Part shown: piece after piece, positions 23,126 to 35,254 of the stretch
How the letters are laid out: each line of letters opens with the position of its first letter
How positions within the stretch are numbered: the stretch's first letter is position 1
Source of the DNA: Tragulus kanchil
Taxonomy: Eukaryota; Chordata; Mammalia; Artiodactyla; Tragulidae
DNA length: 64,000 nt
Direction: 5' to 3'
NCBI GenBank assembly: GCA_022376925.1
Contig: JAIOJX010000004.1
Location: forward strand, 128,613,123-128,677,122
The notes under the pieces: generated by a model
What the model was told of the DNA's origin: nothing
What the model saw: only the letters and a program-made list of their open reading frames with translations
Database searches by the model: none
Program-made: the position numbers and the translations under genes

Positions 23126-23455
23126 CAGCCAAACTAATGATACAGTGGAGGGTGTCTGGCTACGCTGTGAGTGGAAAGGGGCAAGTCCACCTGCTAGTGT
23201 CCCTGTAACCTTTGCCTAGGCTCCGAGGTCAGTGTGTGTGTGGTGGCTTCCTGAATCTAAGTCCCCCATTCTTTGATCAAAATCTGCCAAGAGATGAAGC
23301 TCAAGGACTTTCTGCAAAGCCCGTGGGAATAGGTAGTGAGAGTTTAGGGGCTGAAAAAAATATTACCTAAGGTGGAATGTTAACTATCCAGATGCACTGA
23401 ACAAACTTGAAAGAAATGCAAATATAGATATATGATATTAAAATGTTAATAGATT

Positions 23456-23780
23456 CCCTGGAACACAGTACCCAGGCCTTCTGAGTCTCCAGATGTCATA
23501 TGCCTGCTTATCTTTCAAAACAGTTCATGCATCGGCTTCAGTATGAAGCTCCCTTTCTTCTCATTTCTACCCTCAGCGCCCAGTGGGGTAGAGTTGGCCA
23601 ACCCCTTCTTTGTGTCCCCATTGTGTTCAGTTCAGACTCTCCTCTTAGCCCTTTACTGCTTTATTCCACTTAATGTCCTGAAGGCGGAAGCCACTTATCT
23701 TAAGGTTGAAAGCTTTACATAATAAGACTTTGAACATGAAAGGTTCTCAGTAACGTCTGGTTCAATGAATGATGTTGAAT
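23456..23780 (+). mobile_element. L2 3' fragment (copy 2)
   Basis: Copy of 22368-22690 made by D8. Confidence 0.65.
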
Positions 23781-24082
23781 ACTCTTCCTAGGTGTATGAT
23801 ATTAAGCCAAGTCCTTGTCTTTCTCCCCTATTATTGGCATCTCATTCTTTCATTTACCCGTTAAGTGTCACCAGGTATGTGGTGCTGTGTTAGGTACTGT
23901 AAAACACGTAGTTTGTAGGCGCCCCTCTCTAGAATCTTAAGGTACACTTGTAAAGATCAGGTAGGTTCACCTGAAACACTTCTTTGCACCTGCTGAATGT
24001 TCATAATTTACAGAGTTTAAATCTGCACAATCTGCCATGTGGTCTAGTGAGCACCTGGTCAGTGGGAGTGCACCCACCACCC

Positions 24083-24218
24083 CCATTTGACAGATTATGA
24101 AATTGAGCCTTAGACACATCAGATCATTTACCTAAACATACCCAGCTGGCAGATAACAGAGCCGGAGCTTGAATCCAGACATTTGGCTTTTAGTCGAGTG
24201 TGGTCTTCACTGTAAGCA
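24083..24218 (-). mobile_element. MIR SINE, antisense (copy 2)
   Basis: Copy of 22990-23125 made by D8. Confidence 0.8.
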
Positions 24219-24367
24219 GCCAAACTAATGATACAGTGGAGGGTGTCTGGCTACGCTGTGAGTGGAAAGGGGCAAGTCCACCTGCTAGTGTCCCTGTAAC
24301 CTTTGCCTAGGCTCCGAGGTCAGTGTGTGTGTGGTGGCTTCCTGAATCTAAGTCCCCCATTCTTTGA

Positions 24368-26518
24368 TCAAAATCTGCCAAGAGATGAAGCTCAAGGACT
24401 TTCTGCAAAGCCCGTGGGAATAGGTAGTGAGAGTTTAGGGGCTGAAAAAAATATTACCTAAGGTGGAATGTTAACTATCCAGATGCACTGAACAAACTTG
24501 AAAGAAATGCAAATATAGATATATGATATTAAAATGTTAATAGATTCCTGTTCTCCTAGTACTGAAGCTTCAAGTCTATATTAAAATCTTTATATCAAAA
24601 ATGTCTCTTGAAGACTATGTGGGATGGTGGTGGAATGACCAAATTTGAGTGGGAACTGAGTCATTTTCTGGCCAAAAGAGGGATTATTATAAGTAAGCCA
24701 GGAAATGGAAATCATTCAGAGAATGAGAGTGCTGTTTGTTCCTCTGTCTGAACAAGTGACTGCCATTTAGTAGTTTCAGAATTCACTTGAAGGACATAGG
24801 TCTTTTCAAGTCTTATGCATAACTATCCTTGTTATAGTGCATGTAGTTTCCATTAAAAATACTTGAATGTTGACAATGTGATGTGGACTGTGAGTGAATA
24901 TCATAAATATTGGAAACATATACTCAGAGGAACACCACAGAAGAAGAATAGAAAACAGTTTCACTCTCCTGATCTAAAAGCCTATTATCTGAGACTAGGT
25001 TAATTTTCATTCATGAAATCAGTGGTGTTTAAGGCACATGATTGCCTAGAAAATTTGTAAAGGCATGTCTTCCCCTGAATGAATCCGGTAATCTACCATT
25101 TTCTGGCAGTTACTCTTGAACTGAAACTTCATTTATCCTCTGTCTCCCACACTTGGCAAAAGATGTGTATGCTGATTCTGCTGTTAGAATATTTGATGCA
25201 TCTGCCCTGGCTTGCTTGGGGCAAACCTATCATGGAATATGCTTGTCAGAATGCCTACAAGGACCAACAGTACAGTCATCCAAAGCTTGTGGATCGCCTG
25301 CATGGTTGTTTGGGGACCTGAGTGCTGTTCAATATGAGAATGTGGTCGAGTAGGGTCTGAGATTTGCTCTTACTTTCATTCCACTAGGTAGCCAGGATGT
25401 GGAGGAAGAAGACCTGAAAATATTCATTGCTCTAACTGGGGGGCCCCATGGGGTCCCTTTTTTAACCTCAAAATCTGCCAAGAGATGAAGCTCAAGGACT
25501 TTCTGCAAAGCCCGTGGGAATAGGTAGTGAGAGTTTAGGGCTGAAAAAAATATTACCTAAGGTGGAATGTTAACTATCCAGATGCACTGAACAAACTTGA
25601 AAGAAATGCAAATATAGATATATGATATTAAAATGTTAATAGATTCCTGTTCTCCTAGTACTGAAGCTTCAAGTCTATATTAAAATCTTTATATCAAAAA
25701 TGTCTCTTGAAGACTATGTGGGATGGTGGTGGAATGACCAAATTTGAGTGGGAACTGAGTCATTTTCTGGCCAAAAGAGGGATTATTATAAGTAAGCCAG
25801 GAAATGGAAATCATTCAGAGAATGAGAGTGCTGTTTGTTCCTCTGTCTGAACAAGTGACTGCCATTTAGTAGTTTCAGAATTCACTTGAAGGACATAGGT
25901 CTTTTCAAGTCTTATGCATAACTATCCTTGTTATAGTGCATGTAGTTTCCATTAAAAATACTTGAATGTTGACAATGTGATGTGGACTGTGAGTGAATAT
26001 CATAAATATTGGAAACATATACTCAGAGGAACACCACAGAAGAAGAATAGAAAACAGTTTCACTCTCCTGATCTAAAAGCCTATTATCTGAGACTAGGTT
26101 AATTTTCATTCATGAAATCAGTGGTGTTTAAGGCACATGATTGCCTAGAAAATTTGTAAAGGCATGTCTTCCCCTGAATGAATCCGGTAATCTACCATTT
26201 TCTGGCAGTTACTCTTGAACTGAAACTTCATTTATCCTCTGTCTCCCACACTTGGCAAAAGATGTGTATGCTGATTCTGCTGTTAGAATATTTGATGCAT
26301 CTGCCCTGGCTTGCTTGGGGCAAACCTATCATGGAATATGCTTGTCAGAATGCCTACAAGGACCAAGAGTACAGTCATCCAAAGCTTGTGGATCGCCCTG
26401 CATGGTTGTTTGGGGACCTGAGTGCTGTTCAATATGAGAATGTGGTCGAGTAGGGTCTGAGATTTGCTCTTACTGTTGCATTCCACTAGGTAGCCAGGAT
26501 GTGGAGGAAGAAGACCTG
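24368..26518. repeat. Tandem ~1.05-kb duplication D9 with 51-bp filler
   Basis: Copy 1 is 24368-25416 and copy 2 is 25468-26518, offset about 1099. The filler at 25417-25467 matches neither side and holds the near-palindrome 'ggggccccatggggtccc'. Copy 1 lacks three bases near its end ('cttactttcattcc' versus 'cttactgttgcattcc'). The first about 180 bases also occur in D8 copy 1 at about 23278. Confidence 0.97.
24546..25416. other. Unidentified AT-rich stretch (copy 1)
   Basis: No transposable element recognised. The region from about 25060 holds overlapping frames (25079-25321 and 25153-25353) that reappear with frame changes in the later copies, which argues against coding. A decayed retrocopy cannot be excluded. 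I do not recognise a protein family. Confidence 0.4.
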
Positions 26519-26714
26519 GAGTATAACCCATCCCAATATGGACCATTAGATTCCATCAATTGTCGATGGCCAAAGTGGCTTTAGATCGTTTTGCAAAAGT
26601 CCTTAACAGTTTCGTCCATTCTAAACAACCACCTCCGTCTGAGCCCCATTATTCTTTTCATCTCTCTTCCTTTCTCATCCACGGTTCTGTCCAGTCACAC
26701 TGGTCAAAGGTTAA

Positions 26715-26885
26715 GGGTGCAGACAATTTTTACTGAACACTTATTTATGCCCTTTATATGCATTATTTCACTCAATCCTCACTTCTAAAAATGTAGTATC
26801 ACTATCTCATCTGATGAAAGCTGACTCTCAGAGGGATCAAGAAATGATCCCAACTTCACATAGCTGTGGGGAGTTCAGCTGCTGT
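26715..26885 (-). mobile_element. MIR SINE, antisense (copy 1)
   Basis: 'actgaacacttatttatgcc', 'tatgcattatttcactcaat', 'agtatcactatctcatctga' and 'cccaacttcacatagctgtg' fit antisense MIR, strongly diverged. The second copy is at 27887-28057. Confidence 0.6.
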
Positions 26886-27886
26886 GGAATAACAGGTCAT
26901 TAAAATATAATCATAAGAACAAATAAAATGATCTTGGGTCAACACGACATTGGCCATAGTTAAAGACGGAATTTGTGCATTGGAAGACAGTTCTGAGGAA
27001 TTCACTCAGAATATGGCTCAGAAAGATAAAGAGATAAATAGAAAGCGTTGTAAAAGACAGGGAGGTAGCTTAAGCAGATTCCAACACGTGTCTAATCATT
27101 TCAATGGAAAAAGAAAGAATGACTGGGGGAGAAGCAATATTTGAAGAAGCCACGGCTGACAATTTTTAAGAACTGAAGAAGGTCATGAATTCTTAGATTG
27201 AAAGTACACACTATGTGCTTTACATATTGAGTGCTATCCTCAGTTGCTTCAGTCATGTTTGACTCTTAATATTATCTGAAATTTTTTAAAAAGTGGTGTT
27301 TAAGGCACATGATTGCCTAGAAAATTTGTAAAGGCATGTCTTCCCCTGAATGAATCCGGTAATCTACCATTTTCTGGCAGTTACTCTTGAACTGAAACTT
27401 CATTTATCCTCTGTCTCCCACACTTGGCAAAAGATGTGTATGCTGATTCTGCTGTTAGAATATTTGATGCATCTGCCCTGGCTTGCTTGGGGCAAACCTA
27501 TCATGGAATATGCTTGTCAGAATGCCTACAAGGACCAAGAGTACAGTCATCCAAAGCTTGTGGATCGCCCTGCATGGTTGTTTGGGGACCTGAGTGCTGT
27601 TCAATATGAGAATGTGGTCGAGTAGGGTCTGAGATTTGCTCTTACTGTTGCATTCCACTAGGTAGCCAGGATGTGGAGGAAGAAGACCTGGAGTATAACC
27701 CATCCCAATATGGACCATTAGATTCCATCAATTGTCGATGGCCAAAGTGGCTTTAGATCGTTTTGCAAAAGTCCTTAACAGTTTCGTCCATTCTAAACAA
27801 CCACCTCCGTCTGAGCCCCATTATTCTTTTCATCTCTCTTCCTTTCTCATCCACGGTTCTGTCCAGTCACACTGGTCAAAGGTTAA

Positions 27887-28057
27887 GGGTGCAGACAATT
27901 TTTACTGAACACTTATTTATGCCCTTTATATGCATTATTTCACTCAATCCTCACTTCTAAAAATGTAGTATCACTATCTCATCTGATGAAAGCTGACTCT
28001 CAGAGGGATCAAGAAATGATCCCAACTTCACATAGCTGTGGGGAGTTCAGCTGCTGT
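27887..28057 (-). mobile_element. MIR SINE, antisense (copy 2)
   Basis: Copy of 26715-26885 made by D10. Confidence 0.6.
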
Positions 28058-28401
28058 GGAATAACAGGTCATTAAAATATAATCATAAGAACAAATAAAA
28101 TGATCTTGGGTCAACACGACATTGGCCATAGTTAAAGACGGAATTTGTGCATTGGAAGACAGTTCTGAGGAATTCACTCAGAATATGGCTCAGAAAGATA
28201 AAGAGATAAATAGAAAGCGTTGTAAAAGACAGGGAGGTAGCTTAAGCAGATTCCAACACGTGTCTAATCATTTCAATGGAAAAAGAAAGAATGACTGGGG
28301 GAGAAGCAATATTTGAAGAAGCCACGGCTGACAATTTTTAAGAACTGAAGAAGGTCATGAATTCTTAGATTGAAAGTACACACTATGTGCTTTACATATT
28401 G

Positions 28402-28590
28402 AGTGCTATCCTCAGTTGCTTCAGTCATGTTTGACTCTTGGCTATCCTGTGGACTGTAGCCCAGACTCCTCTGTCCATAGGATTCTCCAGGCAAGAATAC
28501 TGGAGTGGGTTGCCATATCCTCCTCCAGGGGATCTTCCTGACCCAGGAATTAAAACCACATGTCTTGTGACCCCTGCAACTGTATACAGA
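28402..28590 (-). mobile_element. Bov-tA SINE, antisense
   Basis: 'cagttgcttcagtcatgttt', 'ggactgtagcccagactcct', 'aatactggagtgggttgcca' and 'gggatcttcctgacccagga' are antisense Bov-tA. In D10 copy 1 only its first about 30 bases survive (27237-27267), because the block ends inside the SINE. Confidence 0.9.
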
Positions 28591-28885
28591 GGAGCATTTA
28601 AAAACAAAACAAAATACTTCAATGGCAAAACTGAAGTACACCAAAGCTAAGGAGAAAATTTTGAACTGAGAGTGTTGGGGTTAGGGAAATGGGACAGGCA
28701 CCTGTTTGAAAGAGATCTGAAAAGCTCTATCTTGGAAGAAGATTTAGGTTATAAAAGTTGAGAGAATGAGTCCCAGTCCTAATCCCTAGCAGAGAGTCAA
28801 CATCCAATAAACACATCTTGTACTGAATGAGAATTATAGCTAAATTGACTACCAGTGGACTGACCAGGAAACCAATTACTATTTT
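28591..28885. other. Unique stretch
   Basis: No recognised element. Confidence 0.35.
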
Positions 28886-29278
28886 TCTCTTCAAGTGCTC
28901 ACTTGGTTCTACCTACTCTGGCTTTCTTGTTGGTCCTTGAACAGACCAACTTCACTCTTGCCCTGCGTTTGGACTTTCTTCGCCCTCTTTCAGGTCTCTC
29001 AAAAAAAGTCTTCCTGGACCTTCCTATTTATAATCCCAGCCCTATTTCCATGTTCCTTATTCCTTTTCCCTGCGGTATCCTCTCCGTGGCACCTAGGATC
29101 ATCAACCATGTATATTTTACTTGTTTATTTGTGGGTTATCTGTCTCCCCTGACCAGGGAATACGCTCCTTGAGAACAAAGACTGTTTCCTGCATGTTTCC
29201 CAGCACCCAGAAGACTGCCTGCCTTTCAGTGCTGCTCAGATATACGTATCGAATGAATGAATGCATGAACAAATTCAT
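28886..29278 (+). mobile_element. L2 LINE 3' fragment
   Basis: The end shows the L2 signature: 'cagggaatacgctccttgag', 'acaaagactgtttcctgcat', 'cccagcacccagaagactgc' and the terminal 'gaatgaatgaatgcatgaa'. Confidence 0.8.
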
Positions 29279-31258
29279 TTACAATACTGTTTCTATGGAC
29301 TTCTAGATTCAAACAACTCATTTACAAACTGACTTTTGGAATGTAAGTCAGTTCATAAATAGGGACTTTCTGGACATTTGTGTATGTGCGAATAATGAAA
29401 TACGGAAATGATATTTACTGAGTCATTTAAACCTAGCTTCACCTCAGGTCTGGTGGCCCTCCAAACCTTGAGGCGGGAACAGGGAAGAAGGTTCCCAGGT
29501 TCCCGAGGTCAGCTTGAAGCAACGTGGGGACGGAGCAGAGGCTTCACTGAGCAGATGTTGAGGCAGAAAGCCCAGAACTAAAGAGAAGAAGACATCCACT
29601 GGGAGAAGAGCCATTCTGCTGTGGAAATCGCACATCCCCCAGGAGTCTAGGCCTGTGGTGGGCAGCGAGGGTCAGAGAAAGTCTCCAGGATGGTGCCAAG
29701 CAGTGGACACTGGGGTGAGAGCCACTGAGGGGAGGAGCATGGGTGTTTGGGGAAAGTGAGGGAGTGCTAACCTTAGGTCAGGAGAAGAACTCTGGGAGGG
29801 AGAGAGCCGGACCTGGGGGTTTTCAGAGGAGGCTCCTGGGAGAAAGTGGTCCTGCAGCAGACTTGGAAATGCTGGTGGTAGGGGCAGGGTGGTCCACAGC
29901 CACAGCAGGGATGGAGCGCGTGTCCTGACCTAGGCCAGGAGACCTGGTGCTGCAGAAATGGGGCCCCGGGTGATATGGCACAGAGCTCCGTGCCAGCAAA
30001 TCTAAAAATACCGCCCTCTCTATTTTTTTTTTCCCTCTTGCTCTCTTACTTTTTTTCTCACCCTCCTTCCTATTTTCCTCCTTCTCTGATGATCCTCTCT
30101 GGCAAACCTGGGACTCACTGGCTCATCCCTGCCCCCCTCCCCACAGGGAATCTCTCTCTCCACCCCCCTCCCCCTTCCACACACAGGGTGGGCCAAAACC
30201 TTACAGGACGCCCTGCTGTTCAGGTACAGGTTGGCAGCAGCTCCAAAGGCCCTGGGCCCCCCTCGACTCAGTGCTCTCAAATGCCAATTAACAGGTGTCA
30301 GAAATGCTGGCCCTGACGAAGAGACCCACGTCTGCATAACAACCCAGCTATTTTGGCTGTCCACCCCATGAGCATAAATATCATGGTGTTTGAGCCCTTG
30401 GGGCCTGTGGAGTTTACAAGTATGCTGTCAAGATCTCTTCATTGGGCTAGCGCTTGAAGTGCTGCCAAAAAGCCAGGGGACTCCTGTGCTTTCATGTGTT
30501 CCCAAGCGCAGGCCGTCTTGGCTCTGGGAGGAGCCCTCTGGGGACCCGGTGTCGGTGTGAATCTCAAACAGCAAGCGACATTCCGGTTGGGAGTGTGACA
30601 GTGCATGCCTGGGTGATGATGCCAGGGCGGCAGGTGACACGGGTCCACCACGGAGGGGGAGAGAATCTGGAGTGGCTTCTGGTTACATGTCCTCAGAGCT
30701 CTGAAGGATGGCTCGGGGTCGGGGGGGATGGTTATAAAGTGATGTCACAGAATCTGGGCGCCCTGATCAAATCGAGACCCCTGAGATGGGGGCGTTCAGA
30801 GACACGTGTTCCCAAGAAAGGCATCTGGCTTGGGCTGATCTAGGATTAAGGCCATTGCAAGGCACAGACACCAACCTGCTGTCAACCAGTGAAAATGCAC
30901 CCATGAGCACACACACATACACACACGGTCTGCCAGACACCGGGAGAAAGAGTGGGCATGCATCTGCTGCTCCTAGATGCCTCCCAGAGGAATTCCTCTT
31001 CCTGGGCGGTCTCTCCTCCTCCCTCCCCCAGGCCTTACTGCTGGCCCCCGAGGTTCTAACTCAGGGTAAACATCTGAAAACAGAGTGGCTGCCAGGGAGG
31101 AGGAAAAAGAGGCAAGGGTGGAATGGGACGGGGTGGGGCATGGCGACAGGAAGAGCTCAAAAGATTCTCAAGTTGGGTGACTACCAAGGTTGGTCTGTCC
31201 GAGAGGGCAGTTGGGCCCAGGCCTGGCGGGTGTGGGGGAGCAGGTGTAATGTGTGCTT
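29279..31258. other. Repeat-poor unique stretch
   Basis: Nearly 2 kb without a recognised transposon. It includes a pyrimidine-rich tract at about 30015-30180. Frames such as 30786-31352 lack domains and start context. The AT-balanced, less CpG-depleted part at 30240-30430 is the best single-copy regulatory candidate here, but nothing proves function. Confidence 0.5.
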
Positions 31259-33408
31259 CTGCCTGTGGGGGCAGGCTTTCCTCTGCCTTGACCACCACAG
31301 GCAGGCTCTGCCCAGCGTTCAGATCCGAAAGGGCTTGTTGGACCATTTGTAAACTTGCTTCCATCCCAACAAGACCTGTATCGAGTGGTTTGAGCAAACT
31401 CTGCCTCACCTACTTCTGCACAGCAAGTGGGAAAAGTCTCCTGGAAGAGGCCTGATTAGGGGGGCTATTGGAGATGTCCCCACAGGATCAGCCAGGTTAT
31501 GCGTTTGTGATCCTTGTTCTAGAAACTCTAATGAAGATGATTTTCCTGATTTCCCTTGCTCTGTCATCAACTGTCACAGAAGCCCAGAATATTACAGCTC
31601 TTACATTTGTGGGAACCAACCCCCAGAGAGCGCCACTGATGTGGACAAGGTCTCATACTCCTCTGGTGGCACATTCCAGCCGCTTGGTCCTTGGAAAATA
31701 CTCTTTCTGCTACACTATTCCTTGACATAACTCATTAACTTATCAAGAGGAGATGATAAAGTATCAGTTGATAAGTCAGCGTACCATTTGGAATATTTCT
31801 TCTTCCTTGAAGTAGGCTGTCAACCGTTTGTGAGCAGACAGAGGTGGCCTTTATGCCTTGGCTCCCTGGACCTGACTTAACAACATAGTCCTGGTGCAGT
31901 GTTCACCTCATGTGCTCCCAGGCCCTGACCATTTGAGGGGAAAACAGCCCTAAACTGCCCGGATGAGCCTAACAAGAATCCTCAAGTGATGTGGCATCCT
32001 GTAGGGAGTGTAGGTTTTAGAAGGTTGTTTGTGGGGTCATTTTCATTGTACAGGGTATAACCCGTAGATGGCCAAAGGGGAACAGCAGACTCTTGAATCC
32101 TGGCCTTTCTTGGGGAGGGCCACGCTGGGCAGACATTTTGCTGATCATAATCACTTTTATATGTAACTGGACCTTAATTCATTTGGTGTCTGAGCTACGG
32201 AAGGGCGGCACAGATTAGAGAGCTATGTCTGTAACTGACGAAATCTGCGCCTGGCGTGTATTTGTAGGGAAATTAAAAATAAAATGAAGCTCATCTGAAA
32301 AATGTGTGGACTAGAATTTAAGGGCATGTCCGGGCGGGGGGTAATAGGCTCTGCCTGGGGCAGGCTTTCCTCTGCCTTGACCACCACAGGCAGGCTCTGC
32401 CCAGCGTTCAGATCCGAAAGGGCTTGTTGGACCATTTGTAAACTTGCTTCCATCCCAACAAGACCTGTATCGAGTGGTTTGAGCAAACTCTGCCTCACCT
32501 ACTTCTGCACAGCAAGTGGGAAAAGTCTCCTGGAAGAGGCCTGATTAGGGGGGCTATTGGAGATGTCCCCACAGGATCAGCCAGGTTATGCGTTTGTGAT
32601 CCTTGTTCTAGAAACTCTAATGAAGATGATTTTCCTGATTTCCCTTGCTCTGTCATCAACTGTCACAGAAGCCCAGAATATTACAGCTCTTACATTTGTG
32701 GGAACCAACCCCCAGAGAGCGCCACTGATGTGGACAAGGTCTCATACTCCTCTGGTGGCACATTCCAGCCGCTTGGTCCTTGGAAAATACTCTTTCTGCT
32801 ACACTATTCCTTGACATAACTCATTAACTTATCAAGAGGAGATGATAAAGTATCAGTTGATAAGTCAGCGTACCATTTGGAATATTTCTTCTTCCTTGAA
32901 GTAGGCTGTCAACCGTTTGTGAGCAGACAGAGGTGGCCTTTATGCCTTGGCTCCCTGGACCTGACTTAACAACATAGTCCTGGTGCAGTGTTCACCTCAT
33001 GTGCTCCCAGGCCCTGACCATTTGAGGGGAAAACAGCCCTAAACTGCCCGGATGAGCCTAACAAGAATCCTCAAGTGATGTGGCATCCTGTAGGGAGTGT
33101 AGGTTTTAGAAGGTTGTTTGTGGGGTCATTTTCATTGTACAGGGTATAACCCGTAGATGGCCAAAGGGGAACAGCAGACTCTTGAATCCTGGCCTTTCTT
33201 GGGGAGGGCCACGCTGGGCAGACATTTTGCTGATCATAATCACTTTTATATGTAACTGGACCTTAATTCATTTGGTGTCTGAGCTACGGAAGGGCGGCAC
33301 AGATTAGAGAGCTATGTCTGTAACTGACGAAATCTGCGCCTGGCGTGTATTTGTAGGGAAATTAAAAATAAAATGAAGCTCATCTGAAAAATGTGTGGAC
33401 TAGAATTA
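31259..33408. repeat. Tandem ~1.06-kb duplication D11
   Basis: Copy 1 is 31259-32318 and copy 2 is 32349-33408, offset about 1089, with a G-rich filler of about 30 bases at 32319-32348. Base loss at the start of copy 2 ('gcctggggcagg' versus 'gcctgtgggggcagg') fits edge degradation. No transposon was recognised in the block. Confidence 0.97.
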
Positions 33409-34074
33409 GCCGTCTCCTGACTGGTCACGCATGGAACTTGTCGGAGATGACCAGGACAGAAAAGTGAGACCTGGGCAGCAGATCGGGCCATGCTTGGGAG
33501 CCTGTCATAATTTATAATGGATTATCTTAGGAAATAGATGAGGCTTGTGTTCAGGAGCCAGGAAAGTCTACCTTGGTTTTAAAAAAAACAAAAACAAAAA
33601 AAAGCCCAGAAAACATGTCTCAGAAACATGTGACCCATTGTTGTTTATTCTATAAGGTTTTTAATGCTTTGACTTTGTTTGAATTAATGGATCAATGTGC
33701 TATGAACTTGGCATTTGAAGGGAGCTAATATCACCAGACCAGGCAAATGGCACCTCTTTGTAGCGCTGGTGTTGGGGTTCCCACACTTTTCCATAAGGTA
33801 GCTATTCAAATGTATTGGGAGTTTTCACAGTTAATGCCTTGAGTTTCAAAAACTGGGTCTTATGCATATCCACACACCCCTGAGGGCACTTTCCCTTTGT
33901 GACATCTCTCTTTTCCCAGCACTGCTCCTGATGGCCATTTGTTTGATTTCACCAAATGTAGATTCTCTAGACCAACTACATTCGGATGCGTGCAGAGGAG
34001 GGAGGGAGGTAGTTCTGCTCTCTCCCCTGGGCAATGTGATGGTACATTATATAAATCCACTTTACCTTCACAAA
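33409..34074. other. Unique stretch
   Basis: AT-rich with an A-rich tract at about 33581-33604. No recognised gene or repeat. Confidence 0.45.
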
Positions 34075-34165
34075 GACCCTTGGAGCACGATCATTCTGTT
34101 GATCATACTGGTGAGGCAGTTGATGCTTGGAGAGATGACATGACTTGCCAAAGTCTACCATTCTA
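34075..34165 (-). mobile_element. MIR SINE fragment, antisense
   Basis: 'gaggcagttgatgcttggag' and 'atgacatgacttgccaaagt' resemble the antisense MIR middle. Short and diverged. Confidence 0.5.
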
Positions 34166-34168
34166 TAA

Positions 34169-34390
34169 GAGCTTCTCAGGGGGCTCAGTGCTAAAGAAAC
34201 CCCTGTCATTTCAAGAGACACAGGAGATTCGGATTCAATCCCTGGGTCAGGGAGATCCCCTGGGAGAAGGGAATGGCAACTCACTCCAGTATTCTTGCCT
34301 GGAGAATTTCACAGACAGAGAAGCCTGGTGGGCTACAGCCCATGGGGTCGCCAAGGGTCAGACACAACTGGGCACACACACACACACATG
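34169..34390 (+). mobile_element. Bov-tA SINE with CA tail
   Basis: 'gagcttctcagggggctcag', 'ggattcaatccctgggtcag', 'cagtattcttgcctggagaa', 'agcctggtgggctacagccc', 'cagacacaactgggcac' followed by a short (CA)n at about 34373-34388, the usual Bov-tA tail. Confidence 0.93.
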
Positions 34391-35245
34391 GTGGCTTTAA
34401 GCCTGGACAGGTAGGCCCAAGTCAGAATCATATGGTCGGAGGGCAGAATCTGCAGTATCAGACTTCCGATGTAGCAGTCAGCTTCATCTCAGTTCCTCAC
34501 TCACCTAAAGTCGTTCTCAAATCCAGGCTTCTTTTTCCCATAACAATTACGAGGAAAAAAAATGCACTTCTTGCAAAGGTAACAGCAATTAAACAACTCC
34601 CTTCCCATTGTCAGCTGGAGTCTCTGCCTTCAGAAGTCTAATGGGCTCCTGAAGTCTAATGGGCTGTTTCACAGGATGACAGAGACAGATAATGAAAGTC
34701 AGGCTTGTGCACAAAGCTTCCTTGAAAGCTTGGTAATTAGCAGCTTGGCATTGTTCTCTAATAACAGTCACCTTTTAACGGGTTGCCGTCAAGGCACAAA
34801 CCTCTTTGCATTTCAGCCACGTTCTGTGTGAGCACAGCCACTAGTTTTTCATTCAGAGGAGCTGCATTTCAACGTCTGTGGAAAGAAAGACCAAGAGGAG
34901 AGGGCTGTTTTGTCCAAAATGTACCCAGACCCCTAGTGCATCAGAGGGGAGATAGGTGCCTTCACAAGAGGGTTTCAGGGGAAGCTTCACACGCGAAGGG
35001 CTGATGAACAGTCTGGATGTGGAATACAATCTCGGCCTTCTTACATGAGCTCGTCTATGTGATACATCAGTGGAGTGTGAGTGTGAGAGAGAGAGAGTGT
35101 GTGTGTGTGAGTGTGACTCTGGGGAAAAGTTCAATGTGTTCCTCAACAATGCCTTGTGTCTTCTATGGCATAGAGGCTATCAGAGGCCGGCTGTTCTAGA
35201 GGGATCCAAAGCAACAAAGCCCCAGGCATTTTCACTCCTGCCACT
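34391..35245. other. Unique stretch with GA/GT tract
   Basis: Only a mixed GA/GT microsatellite at about 35075-35117 was recognised. A short internal repeat, 'gaagtctaatgggctcct' then 'gaagtctaatgggctgt', lies at 34635-34667. Confidence 0.45.
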
Positions 35246-35254
35246 GGGGTGAAG

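Larger units (their letters stand above)
22366..24545. repeat. Tandem ~1.09-kb duplication D8
   Basis: Copy 1 is 22366-23455 and copy 2 is 23456-24545, abutting directly. The copies are identical except for a few extra bases at 'gcgcccctctctag' near 23921 versus 'gcgctctctag' near 22831. Confidence 0.97.
26120..28439. repeat. Tandem ~1.15-kb duplication D10
   Basis: Copy 1 is 26120-27267 and copy 2 is 27292-28439, offset 1172, with 24 bases of AT-rich filler at 27268-27291. The first about 400 bases also occur in D9 copy 1 from 25021, so they are present three times. Confidence 0.97.

Noticed and set aside
30786..31352. 188-codon plus-strand open frame
   Set aside because: Low-complexity, Trp/Gly/Ser-rich product in GC-rich DNA with no recognisable family and overlapping opposite-strand frames.
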